A stretch of DNA of 24,880 bases from Fibrobacter sp. (lineage in GTDB: Bacteria > Fibrobacterota > Fibrobacteria > Fibrobacterales > Fibrobacteraceae), in the NCBI GenBank assembly GCA_012515825.1, contig JAAYXQ010000164.1, forward strand, positions 1-24,880. The letters are read 5' to 3'. Shown piece by piece: positions 6,659-15,063 of the stretch (position 1 is the stretch's first letter; the number at the start of each line of letters is the position of its first letter). The notes under the pieces are model-generated. The model was not told the origin of the DNA, ran no database searches, and saw only the letters and a list, made by a program, of their open reading frames with translations. The translations under genes and the position numbers were made by a program.

Positions 6659-8740
6659 CTAAGTATTTGCTTTCAAAAAATCACTACAAGCTTGTTTATA
6701 TTCAGCTAAGTATGCCCTTGCTTTTTCTGCCACGGCTTCTGGAACATAACCAAATTCTTTTTCAAGAACAGGTGCTGGTGCAGATGCTCCAAAACGTTCA
6801 AGACCAATTGTTTTACCCATTCCACCAACAACAGATTGGAATAGTAAAGGCAAACCACTTGAGAGAGCCATTACTGGTCTCCATGGTTCAATGACTTGGT
6901 TTTGATAAGATTTTGGTTGCGTTAAAAAGAGCTTAGGGCTAATCATAGAAACCGTTCGAACAGAAAGACCTTCTGCTCTTAAGATTTCTGCTGCCTTATG
7001 ATTTAAGAGAACATCAGAGCCATTGGCCACCAAAATCAAATCTGGTTTTGCGTTAGGTTTTGTATTATCGCTAACGATATAAGCTCCACTTTTCGCTTTT
7101 GTGGCTCGTTCGTAATGAGAAACACCTTCGCTTGGTAAAACATCTACATTTTGACGAGTTAAAACAAGTGCTGTAGGGCTATTTGTGTTTTCAAAAGCCA
7201 TTTCCCAGGCAACTAAAGTTTCATAAGCATCTGCTGGTCTTAGGACAAGCATCTCAGGCTTTCCGTTCGCTTTAGTTAACCCTTCTAAAAGACGAATTTG
7301 AGTTTCGTGTTCTATAGGTTGATGAGTTGGGCCATCTTCGCCAACTCTGAAGCTATCATGAGTAAATACGTATTTAACAGGTAAACCCATCAAAGCAGCC
7401 ATACGAATCGCAGGCTTCATAAAATCACTAAAAACAAAGAATGTGGCACAAATTGGATAAAGCCCGCCATGAAGAGCGATACCACAAGCAATAGCACCCA
7501 TTGTGAGTTCAGCTACGCCTACTTGTAAAAAAGCCCCCTTAAAATCGTTAGGGCGGAAAATACCAGTACGATCCAAGAATGCCTGAGTATTATCACTATT
7601 AGAAAGGTCTGCGGAACTACAAATAATATTCTTATAGTTTTCTGCTAAATGAGCAAGAACAGAGCCAGAAGAAACACGAGTAGCAACGCCTTCCTTGATT
7701 GGTAAATCAGAAAGGTTTAAACGTGGACCTTGACCAGAGAGCCAAGAATCTAAACGTGCTGATAATTCGGCGTTTTCTTTATCCCAAGTAGACTTTTTCT
7801 TTTCCCATTCTTTGACTTGCGCGCGAAGCTCGTCTAAACGAGAGGCAAAAGCCTTTTTTACTTCTGGGAAAATTTGGAATGGATCTTGTGGATTACCGCC
7901 TAAACGAGCTACGGTGGCTTCGGTAGAAGCACCAGCTGCATTGAGAGGCTGACCATGGGTGCTCACCTGACCTTCATAAGAAGTACCATCTTCAGCAATA
8001 GCACCTTTTGCCATAATCGTATGGCCAATCACAATCACAGGACGTTCTGTTTCAGCCCATGCAGCCTGAAAAGCTTGGCGAAGAGCATTCAAATCCGTGC
8101 CATCGACTTCAAAAACCCTAAAGCCCCAAGCCTTATACTGACTGGCAACGTCAAAGCACATGACGTCTTTTGTTTTACAAGAGAGCTGCACTTCATTGGC
8201 ATCATAAAATAAAATCAAATTGGACAATTGAAGATGCCCAGCCACACGACCTACACCGTAGGCTATTTCTTCTTGAACACCACCATCCGAAATTAAGACC
8301 ACCGTTTTATGAGACACAATATCACCAAAACGCTCTACCATAAAGCGTTCTGCAATGGCAGTCCCAAGAGCCATACCATGACCAAGACCTAATGGTCCAG
8401 AAGAGTTTTCAATAGCGCGATGCACTGCAAGCTCAGGATGCCCAGGGGTTTCACTATTAAGTTGTCTAAATTCAGCAAGATCAGAAAGCCCCATAAAGCC
8501 CGTTAAAGCAAGCTCAGAGTATAAAAGTGGGGACATGTGGCCTGGATCCATAAAAAAGCGATCGCGACCCATCCAACTTGGCTGATCTGGATTAAAACGT
8601 AAAAATTCAGCGAATAAAAGAGTTATTGCATCAGCAGCCCCCATAGCTCCACCGGGATGGCCCGATTTGGCTTTCTGGACCATTGCCGCTGAAAGGATTC
8701 GAACATTGTCTGCTGCTTTAAGAATTAACTCATTTTGCAC
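6659..8740 (-). CDS. tkt: Transketolase, Bacteroidota-type full-length form
   Basis: A 693-residue thiamine-diphosphate enzyme that transfers two-carbon ketol units in the non-oxidative pentose phosphate pathway. All three domains are on one chain. Substrate and cofactor residues are visible: SGHPGGAMG (His28), DPGHMSPLLYS, TPGHPE, the metal site in ISDGGVQEE and DANEVQL, and STHGQPL. In the second half are RVSSGS, the catalytic Glu in VGVAELTMGA, THDSFRVGEDGPTHQPIEH, and RPADAYE. The GHMSP and SDGGVQEE variants replace the GHGSM and GDG of the enterobacterial enzyme, and to my knowledge match Bacteroidota transketolases. The start is GTG at 8738-8740 with AGAGG about eight bases upstream. 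It is transcribed divergently from the glycosyltransferase operon, with a palindrome at its likely promoter. Confidence 0.95.
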   Translation of the reverse strand: MQNELILKAADNVRILSAAMVQKAKSGHPGGAMGAADAITLLFAEFLRFNPDQPSWMGRDRFFMDPGHMSPLLYSELALTGFMGLSDLAEFRQLNSETPGHPELAVHRAIENSSGPLGLGHGMALGTAIAERFMVERFGDIVSHKTVVLISDGGVQEEIAYGVGRVAGHLQLSNLILFYDANEVQLSCKTKDVMCFDVASQYKAWGFRVFEVDGTDLNALRQAFQAAWAETERPVIVIGHTIMAKGAIAEDGTSYEGQVSTHGQPLNAAGASTEATVARLGGNPQDPFQIFPEVKKAFASRLDELRAQVKEWEKKKSTWDKENAELSARLDSWLSGQGPRLNLSDLPIKEGVATRVSSGSVLAHLAENYKNIICSSADLSNSDNTQAFLDRTGIFRPNDFKGAFLQVGVAELTMGAIACGIALHGGLYPICATFFVFSDFMKPAIRMAALMGLPVKYVFTHDSFRVGEDGPTHQPIEHETQIRLLEGLTKANGKPEMLVLRPADAYETLVAWEMAFENTNSPTALVLTRQNVDVLPSEGVSHYERATKAKSGAYIVSDNTKPNAKPDLILVANGSDVLLNHKAAEILRAEGLSVRTVSMISPKLFLTQPKSYQNQVIEPWRPVMALSSGLPLLFQSVVGGMGKTIGLERFGASAPAPVLEKEFGYVPEAVAEKARAYLAEYKQACSDFLKANT

Positions 8741-8768
8741 TGAAAAACCTCTTTAAGGTAAAAAACAT

Positions 8769-8781
8769 TTTGCGACGCAAA
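8769..8781. promoter_or_regulatory. Perfect 13-bp palindrome in the divergent tkt/glycosyltransferase region
   Basis: TTTGCG-A-CGCAAA, a perfect 6-1-6 inverted repeat, GC-rich at its centre in an otherwise A/T-rich gap of 137 bases. It overlaps the predicted -10 and start point of the tkt promoter on the minus strand and lies upstream of the plus-strand gene, so it is well placed to be an operator. The binding protein is unknown. Confidence 0.4.
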
Positions 8782-8808
8782 TTTAATTTTTCTTTACTAT
8801 TTCTACAA
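8780..8808 (-). promoter_or_regulatory. Candidate sigma-70-like promoter for transketolase
   Basis: On the minus strand, TTGTAG (8808-8803), a 17-base spacer, then TAAATT (8785-8780). The match is moderate. It gives a leader of about 35 bases containing the AGAGG site, and the 8769-8781 palindrome overlaps its downstream edge. Confidence 0.3.
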
Positions 8809-8877
8809 GCGATAAAACTTAAAAAACCTATATTCTTACTCAATCTTACGTTTTTTATTTTGAATTCAAATTTTATT

Positions 8878-11409
8878 ATGAAAACAATCGTTCACTTATT
8901 CAAAAACTTAGCTCATCCTGTTGGACTCATCGGGACCATTATAGCCGTTTTAATCCCCTTTTTGATATACCTTTTACCAAATATTGATCAAAAAGAGTTC
9001 ATAAAAAATGCGGATCTTCATTTTCCCATTTGGCTTTTCATTATTCAGTTCATTGCTGTTATTAGTCTTTTTATTTACTTACATAAAGATCTTACGAATT
9101 GGATTCGTGAACATTTTCCGTCAAAACATCTTTTTTTAGCAGTCATTGGATTTATTGCGTTTGCCACTATTTTTGCTGGAACACAAATTGAAGCAAGACA
9201 CCGCGTTCAAAGCGATGAAAGTATTTTTCTCTCGGTAGCTCAGAATTTATACTACAATCAATCTTCTGGCACCTGTAATCAAGGGGAATTCAAAGATGGT
9301 GGCCTTGAGTGTTATGTTGTATCCAATAGTTTTAAAACGAAAGGGCAACCTTTTTTATACTACTTGGGTATGTACCTCTTTGGCACCGATCTACAATGGA
9401 TTTTTAGTGCCCAGTTATTAATGTTTGCAGCAACATTACTACTCTTTTTCCTTGCTATTTTTGTCTGGACAAAGCAACCGATTCTTTCTTTCTTATCTGT
9501 CATCCTCATCGCCTCACAGCCAACGATTCTATTTCAATTTCGATCGATGTCTGTAGAACCTCTTTATTTCTTTTTATCAGCACTTTCCATTTTAGTCTTT
9601 AAATGGGCGTACGAAAAAAATACATTAACTCATTGGATTCTACTCGGTCTTATCCTTGCTTTTTTTGCACAAACACGTCAAGAAACCGTTTTTTGCTTAT
9701 TCGCTTTTATTCTTTTTTCACTCCCGAAAATACTCGATCGTCGTGACGAAAAAGCTCCCGCTTTTTTTCTCATCCTTTCCATCTTTACTTTACCAGCGCT
9801 TTTAACCATCAGCTATTTTCAAGGTTATAGTTTTCAGGGCGGTGAGTTTAAGGCTCATGGCTATTTTCTAGAACACCTTGCTAAAAATTGGACTGTTATG
9901 ACGCAGCCTCTTAAAAACGGAGAACTAGTCAACCCATTTTTAACTTACTTTAACTATCTCTTTGTTTTTGGTGTTCTTGCTCTTGTATTTTCCGCCGTTC
10001 GCGAATGGCAACAAGGTAAGCAAGGCTTTTCATTTTATTCTCTCTTATTTTTGTTACTTTACCATATCCAAACCTATGCTATTTTAGAAAATGTCTCTGG
10101 TGATTTTTCCATTGAAATCAATCAAAGATATAGTGTGGTGATGCTCCCGACCATGGCTTTTATAGCAGCCTTTGGCATCAATCTACTCATCAATCTTCTT
10201 CTAAAATTTACTAGAAAAGAAAATTTCCTTTCTAAGCCAATTGTCACAGCAGTGATTCTTCTTTTAAGTGCCATTGGATTCTTTGGCTACACCATGAACT
10301 ATAAAAGCAGTTTCAATAAAAACATTATGTACAATAGAAACCACTTAACTATAGAAGAAAAAAGCATTTTAAGCTGGCTTGAAACAGAACCCGCTAAAAA
10401 ACGGCTTTTCATCTATGGTAGGCCCTGGCATTTTATAGGCTATGGTATTTCTTCTGTTCACTATAATTTTGCTAGAAGTCAAAACGAAGCTGTATTAAAA
10501 AAATGGATAGACGACTACGATGGCGAAGTCTATTACATACGTGGTCTAGATTGTTGGGACAGTAAAACATACCATCAAAAAGCAGTAGAAACACGTATCC
10601 CCACCACTTGCGATGTTTTTGAAAGAGAAATGCAATTAGAAGCAGTGAAAAACATTCTGATCACCAATAATTATTGGGTACAAATCGCAAAATTCAAAGG
10701 CAAAAAAACGTATCAATACGATCAAGTCATTCAAGTTTCTCCGCCAGTCATTGATTCTACAAATGCGGTGACTGTTTCCTACATTCAACGCCATACACAG
10801 CAAGAGCCATGGGAAACAAGACTTTATATGAATCAAAAACTTCTTTGGCAAGAACCTTATGCAGCAAAAAATGACACTCGCTCTATAGAAGGAATAAATA
10901 CCGTTCCAGGTTATAATACGCTTGAATTTTATATCCTAGATACTCTTAAGAATAAAAACATAGCTTACCACCAATCTGTCTTTTTTGCACAAAACCAAGG
11001 AGCCACAAAACTCATTGATCTTGCAATAATTTCTCACAAACAAGATTGGGGGGAATTGAAAAAGAACACCACAATAGAAGAAAACCCCTTTACTGTTGGA
11101 GGGAAACGATTTACAGAAGGTTTTGGCATTCACGCTGCCTCCACGACTGTTTTCTTACTAGATAAGCCCTACAGCAAATTAACAGCATTTATTGGGCTAG
11201 ACGATGAAAGCCTTTGTAGCGATGGAGTCCAAGTAGTCATCGAAGGCGATGACCAAATGATTTATCAAAGTCAAGAGATAAGCCCTCAAAAAGTAATTCC
11301 TATTGAGGCTTCTATAAAAAATGTAAAAAAGCTTACCATAAAAACACTGTCACTTCAATCTCGCGATTGTGATCATGTGAACATTATCTACCCTACACTT
11401 TACGAATAA
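8878..11409 (+). CDS. GT-C membrane glycosyltransferase fused to a C-terminal NPCBM/NEW2 domain
   Basis: An 843-residue protein in two parts. Residues about 1-480 hold many membrane helices with a GT39/ArnT-like layout: an acidic pair in the first extracytoplasmic loop (SDESIFLSVAQ, Asp113-Glu114) and a KGQPFLYYLGMYLFG segment. Such enzymes move a sugar from a polyprenyl-phosphate carrier to an acceptor outside the inner membrane. Residues about 480-700 are a soluble periplasmic region (LFIYGRPWHFIGYG..., strand-rich). Residues about 711-843 match the NPCBM/NEW2 beta-sandwich: NPFTVGGKRFTEGFGIHAAS, then YSKLTAFIGLDDE, DGVQVVIEGDDQMIYQS, and a terminal VKKLTIKTLSL strand. The ATG at 8878 has no clear Shine-Dalgarno sequence. 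A TTG at 8770 would add 36 residues, but its upstream part overlaps the regulatory palindrome. The acceptor and sugar are unknown. Confidence 0.85.
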   Translation: MKTIVHLFKNLAHPVGLIGTIIAVLIPFLIYLLPNIDQKEFIKNADLHFPIWLFIIQFIAVISLFIYLHKDLTNWIREHFPSKHLFLAVIGFIAFATIFAGTQIEARHRVQSDESIFLSVAQNLYYNQSSGTCNQGEFKDGGLECYVVSNSFKTKGQPFLYYLGMYLFGTDLQWIFSAQLLMFAATLLLFFLAIFVWTKQPILSFLSVILIASQPTILFQFRSMSVEPLYFFLSALSILVFKWAYEKNTLTHWILLGLILAFFAQTRQETVFCLFAFILFSLPKILDRRDEKAPAFFLILSIFTLPALLTISYFQGYSFQGGEFKAHGYFLEHLAKNWTVMTQPLKNGELVNPFLTYFNYLFVFGVLALVFSAVREWQQGKQGFSFYSLLFLLLYHIQTYAILENVSGDFSIEINQRYSVVMLPTMAFIAAFGINLLINLLLKFTRKENFLSKPIVTAVILLLSAIGFFGYTMNYKSSFNKNIMYNRNHLTIEEKSILSWLETEPAKKRLFIYGRPWHFIGYGISSVHYNFARSQNEAVLKKWIDDYDGEVYYIRGLDCWDSKTYHQKAVETRIPTTCDVFEREMQLEAVKNILITNNYWVQIAKFKGKKTYQYDQVIQVSPPVIDSTNAVTVSYIQRHTQQEPWETRLYMNQKLLWQEPYAAKNDTRSIEGINTVPGYNTLEFYILDTLKNKNIAYHQSVFFAQNQGATKLIDLAIISHKQDWGELKKNTTIEENPFTVGGKRFTEGFGIHAASTTVFLLDKPYSKLTAFIGLDDESLCSDGVQVVIEGDDQMIYQSQEISPQKVIPIEASIKNVKKLTIKTLSLQSRDCDHVNIIYPTLYE

Positions 11410-11423
11410 TAATTGGAGAACTT

Positions 11424-12335
11424 ATGCTTTTATCAGTCATTGTCCCCTTATATAACGAAGAAGAAATTGTTGAAAAAACATTTTTAACTTTAGAAGAGGA
11501 ACTCAAAGGCCTTAATCATCAAATTATTTTTGTAAATGATGGATCAAAAGACAAAACGAGAGAAATACTTGAAAAGCTTTTAGAAAGCACCCCACATAAT
11601 CAACTAGTTAATTTTAGCCGTAATTTTGGGCATCAAGCCGCTTTTAGTGCGGGCTTACAACACGCCAAGGGAGATGCAGTTGTTATTATTGATGGCGACC
11701 TTCAAGATCCTCCAAGCTTAATTCACGATATGATTAGCAAATGGCAAGAAGGCTACCAAGTGGTTTATGCCCAACGAAACAAACGCCGTGGCGAATCTTT
11801 GTTCAAACGTTTTTCTGCATACTGTTTTTATCGAGTAATCCATGCCCTCACCAATATTGAAATACCTCCAGATACAGGTGATTTCCGGTTGATGGACCGC
11901 GTGGTAGTCGATCAACTGAACAGCCTCCCCGAACGCAGTCGTTTTTTAAGAGGCTTAGTTTGTTGGGTTGGATTTAAGAAAGTAGGAATTCTCTACGATC
12001 GTGCTGAAAGAACTGCAGGGATTTCAAAATACCCTCTTCGTAAAATGATTAGGCTTGCGATTGATGGAATCACTGGTTTTAGTACAACGCCCTTAAAAAT
12101 TAGTTTCTTGGTTGGCCTTCTCGCGACAATCATCGCTTTAGGTGTTTTTATTTGGAGCATTCTTGAAAAAGTACTATTCCCCGAAACGACAGTGCCTGGA
12201 TGGGCTTCTTTAATGGGAGCGATTGTCTTTTTTGGAGGAATTCAACTCATTTCAATTGGAATTCTTGGCGAATACATTGGCCGCATCTACGATGAAGTCA
12301 AACAACGTCCTCTTTACATTGAGGATAAAAAATGA
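11424..12335 (+). CDS. Polyprenyl-phosphate glycosyltransferase (GT2, GtrB/DPM1-like)
   Basis: A 303-residue enzyme of the GtrB/ArnC/DPM1 type, which loads a sugar from a nucleotide donor onto undecaprenyl phosphate at the cytoplasmic face. The GT-A core shows SVIVPLYNEEEIVEKTF, FVNDGSKDKT, NFSRNFGHQAAFSAGLQHA, the DxD-like IDGDLQDPP, then DTGDFRLMDR and RFLRGLVCWVGFK. Two C-terminal membrane helices follow (about 226-250 and 262-285, the latter ending ISIGILGEYIGRIY), as in GtrB. GGAG lies six bases before the ATG. The gene starts 14 bases after the GT-C/NPCBM gene, so the pair looks like a donor-lipid synthase plus the transferase that uses it. Its stop overlaps the start of gmk (ATGA). The exact sugar cannot be read from sequence. 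Confidence 0.92.
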   Translation: MLLSVIVPLYNEEEIVEKTFLTLEEELKGLNHQIIFVNDGSKDKTREILEKLLESTPHNQLVNFSRNFGHQAAFSAGLQHAKGDAVVIIDGDLQDPPSLIHDMISKWQEGYQVVYAQRNKRRGESLFKRFSAYCFYRVIHALTNIEIPPDTGDFRLMDRVVVDQLNSLPERSRFLRGLVCWVGFKKVGILYDRAERTAGISKYPLRKMIRLAIDGITGFSTTPLKISFLVGLLATIIALGVFIWSILEKVLFPETTVPGWASLMGAIVFFGGIQLISIGILGEYIGRIYDEVKQRPLYIEDKK

Positions 12336-12901
12336 AACACAGATTATATGTCATGAGTGCCGCTAGTGGAGCGGGCAAAACAACCTTAAAAGACTTAGTC
12401 ATTCAAGAGTTTCCTGACATTTGTTATTCGATTTCAGCAACTACAAGAGCTCCTAGAAAAGGCGAAATCAATGGTGTTCATTATTTTTTCAAAACAAAAA
12501 AAGAGTTTGAAGAAATGATTGCAAAAAATGAACTAGTGGAATGGAATCTTGTTCATGAAAATTATTACGGCACGCCAAAATCTTTTGTAGAAGAACAACT
12601 CGCTCAAGGGAAACGTATTTTATTTGATTTAGACGTCTTTGGCAAAATCAACTTTGATAAAGTTTATCCTGAATCTACAGGCATCCTGATTTTACCTCCT
12701 TCTATTGAAGAGTTAAAAAAACGTTTACTTCAAAGAGCGACTGACTCAGAGGAAGTGATTCAACTGAGATTAGATAATGCGGTAAAAGAGATAGATTATG
12801 CCAAAAAGCATGGTAAGTACGAGTACACCATTATTAATGATCAATTAGAAAAAGCCGCTCAAGAATTAAGGAATATCCTCAAGGATCCATATCAAGCTTA
12901 A
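12332..12901 (+). CDS. gmk: Guanylate kinase
   Basis: A 189-residue kinase that phosphorylates GMP to GDP with ATP. The P-loop is SAASGAGKTT (residues 9-18), where most family members have GPSGAGKST. The GMP-binding region is SISATTRAPRKGEINGVHYF with EFEEMI.KNELVEW. The lid carries RLLQRATDSEEVIQLRL, and the end has the family's KYEYTIINDQLEKA. It is slightly shorter than the usual roughly 205 residues. The family's LDIDVQGA strand reads FDLDVFGKINF here, a small divergence. The ATG has GAGG seven bases upstream inside the previous gene and overlaps that gene's stop by four bases. Its last 23 bases overlap the 3' end of the convergent priA. Confidence 0.95.
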   Translation: MKHRLYVMSAASGAGKTTLKDLVIQEFPDICYSISATTRAPRKGEINGVHYFFKTKKEFEEMIAKNELVEWNLVHENYYGTPKSFVEEQLAQGKRILFDLDVFGKINFDKVYPESTGILILPPSIEELKKRLLQRATDSEEVIQLRLDNAVKEIDYAKKHGKYEYTIINDQLEKAAQELRNILKDPYQA

Positions 12902-14933
12902 TCTCTGTATTCACAGGGATTCCAAGCGTTCTTAAATCAGATGTTAATGGCTTTATCGCATTTCTAATCGCTACCGCTGATTCCGCTTTTACGAGAAAGC
13001 GCATCCAAAATGTTTTTTTCAGCATCGGAATAAAACCCTCTACAGGCCCTAAAAGCTGAACACTTTGATGAGGTAAAATGAGGGTTTCTATTTTTTGCAC
13101 CGTTTCTTGCAAAACAGTTTGATCCCGTGCACCGACTTCTATTGAAAGCAATTTGCAAAAAGGAGGATAACACGCTTCTCGACGTTGTTGTATTTCCATT
13201 TCTATAAAGCCTTCATAATCATGAGTCAAAGCGAAACGCATCAAAGGATCTGTTGGATTCATTGTTTGGATCCAGACTTCACCACCTTCTTGATTTCGCC
13301 CAGCACGACCTGCCGTTTGGCTTAACAACTGAAACAATCGCTCACTCATTCTAAAATCGGGGATGCCTGTTCCTATATCGGCTCCAACGATTCCCACCAG
13401 TTGCACCCTCGGGAAATCATGCCCTTTTGCCACCATTTGCGTTCCTAAAAGGACATTGTATTCTTGATCTCTAAAAGAAGTTAAAATCTCTTCTGCAGAC
13501 CCTATATTTTGAGTCGTATCTCGGTCCATTCGAACCACTTTTGCACTTGGAATCCACGATATAATTTCTTCTTCTAATTTTTCAATAGCTCCACCTTGAA
13601 ATTCAAAAGTAGGAGAACCGCATTCAAAACAAGGTGCATCTATGCGATGTATACAACCACAATAATGACAAAGTAAACCACGATGCTGCTTATGATAAAC
13701 AAGAGGAATATGACAATTTTTGCAATACAATGTTGCGCCACAACCGCTACAAACTCTTGTTTTAGAATACCCTCTACGATTCATCAAGATAATCGCCTGA
13801 TGCCCTTCATCGAGGCACTTCGTTAAAGCTTCTCTAAGAGGAGAAGACAATAGAATTCCCGTTTGTTGTAAAGAAGCTTCTTTTTTCATATCAATCAAAT
13901 GCACTTTTGGCATTTGAATATCAGTAGCTCTTTTCGATAAATAGAAATAGGAGAGATTTCCTTCTTTAGCATACGAAAATGTTTCTACAGAAGGCGTAGC
14001 ACTACCTAAAACCACTAAGGCCCCATGTTTATGAGCTAAATGAAAAGCAAGTTCTCGACAATGATAGCGAGGAGCAGGATCTTGTTGTTTGTAAGAAGAA
14101 TCATGTTCTTCATCTAAAATAACCAGATCAAAATCAAAAGGAGCTAAAATTGCACTTCTCGTACCAAGCACCACTCTCGCTCGGCCAAGAAGAATTTCCA
14201 CCCACGTTTTTCTCTTTTCAACTTTTGATAATGCAGAATGTAAAACATAGACAGGCTCATTTAAAAAATCAGAAAAGCGAGCGACACTTTGGGGAGTTAA
14301 ACCTATTTCTGGTACAAGAATAAGAACTTTTTTATTCAAGGATAACGCTTTTTCCACTACTTCTTGATAAACTCTCGTTTTTCCTGAACCCGTAACGCCA
14401 TGTAATAAGGCACCTCGAAAAGAATCGCCTTCAAGCATTAAAGTTAATTTATCTACAACTTCTTTTTGTTCCCTTGTTAAACATGGAGGAATAGTCTTTG
14501 CTTCTTTGTTAGAAGGACAAGTGGTTTCGAGAATGTCTGCCAGAGCCGCATCTAATAAAACAGGAAAATCGGAAGGTAAAAAAGCATGTAGAGCTGTCAT
14601 TGGAGAAGACAAATAATACTTAGCAGTCCATTCTAAATTTTCCATGTAACGTTCAGAAAAAATATAATGACTCAAGTGTGGCACTGCTCTTTTCAATTTA
14701 AAATGAGGGCGTTCCGTAAACACTCTCGAAACAACGGCAAGTCCAATTTTTCGTCGATTAAATTGCACCCAAACAACACTGCCTTTTTGTACAACCTCCC
14801 CTCTTTGAACCCCATAAGTATACACATGAGGAGCCTGTGGAATATAAACATCACAAAACAGATCAAACGACTCAGGGGTCATGACCTTGTCCATATTTTC
14901 GGGAACAGGGGTTTTAGGTATTCGTTTAGTCAT
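12879..14933 (-). CDS. priA: Primosomal protein N' (replication restart helicase PriA)
   Basis: A 684-residue 3'-to-5' helicase that reloads the replisome at stalled forks. In order it has an N-terminal 3'-DNA-binding domain (FDLFCDVYIPQAPHVYTYGV..., VWVQFNRRKIGLAVV), Walker A GVTGSGKT, the ILVPEIGLTPQ and LHSALSK motifs, the DEEH box, GSATPS, and a zinc-binding insertion with four CxxC pairs (CSGCG, CKNC, CHYCG, CFECG). The second helicase lobe has LLGTQMVAKGHDFP and the arginine-finger motif QTAGRAGR, followed by a C-terminal domain. I chose the ATG at 14931-14933; a TTG four codons upstream and ATGs 13 and 17 codons downstream are alternatives. The Shine-Dalgarno is weak (GAG). It converges on gmk with a 23-base overlap. 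Confidence 0.96.
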   Translation of the reverse strand: MTKRIPKTPVPENMDKVMTPESFDLFCDVYIPQAPHVYTYGVQRGEVVQKGSVVWVQFNRRKIGLAVVSRVFTERPHFKLKRAVPHLSHYIFSERYMENLEWTAKYYLSSPMTALHAFLPSDFPVLLDAALADILETTCPSNKEAKTIPPCLTREQKEVVDKLTLMLEGDSFRGALLHGVTGSGKTRVYQEVVEKALSLNKKVLILVPEIGLTPQSVARFSDFLNEPVYVLHSALSKVEKRKTWVEILLGRARVVLGTRSAILAPFDFDLVILDEEHDSSYKQQDPAPRYHCRELAFHLAHKHGALVVLGSATPSVETFSYAKEGNLSYFYLSKRATDIQMPKVHLIDMKKEASLQQTGILLSSPLREALTKCLDEGHQAIILMNRRGYSKTRVCSGCGATLYCKNCHIPLVYHKQHRGLLCHYCGCIHRIDAPCFECGSPTFEFQGGAIEKLEEEIISWIPSAKVVRMDRDTTQNIGSAEEILTSFRDQEYNVLLGTQMVAKGHDFPRVQLVGIVGADIGTGIPDFRMSERLFQLLSQTAGRAGRNQEGGEVWIQTMNPTDPLMRFALTHDYEGFIEMEIQQRREACYPPFCKLLSIEVGARDQTVLQETVQKIETLILPHQSVQLLGPVEGFIPMLKKTFWMRFLVKAESAVAIRNAIKPLTSDLRTLGIPVNTEIKLDMDP

Positions 14934-14943
14934 GGAATAGCTC

Positions 14944-14965
14944 AAAAATAGCTTCTAAAAGCTAT
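14944..14965 (-). other. Small hairpin plus short T-run in the priA leader
   Basis: On the minus strand a 7-bp stem (ATAGCTT/AAGCTAT, loop TTAG) is followed by TTTT, ending 10 bases before the priA ATG. It resembles a weak attenuator. The stem is A/T-rich, so it may be fortuitous in this 130-base divergent region, which also carries a run of ten T's on the plus strand (14974-14983 approximately). Confidence 0.3.
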
Positions 14966-15063
14966 AAAAAGCGTTTTTTTTTATTACTTCACTTATTGAT
15001 TTATTTAGATTATGTTGAGTTTCATTTCCTAAATCGGAAATGCCATCTTATATGGAGATCCTT

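Noticed and set aside
8770..8877. A 36-codon N-terminal extension of the GT-C protein from a TTG at 8770
   Set aside because: It would put the start inside the palindrome and promoter region and has AAGG 11 bases away only; the added residues are A/T-driven and the first membrane helix is complete without them.
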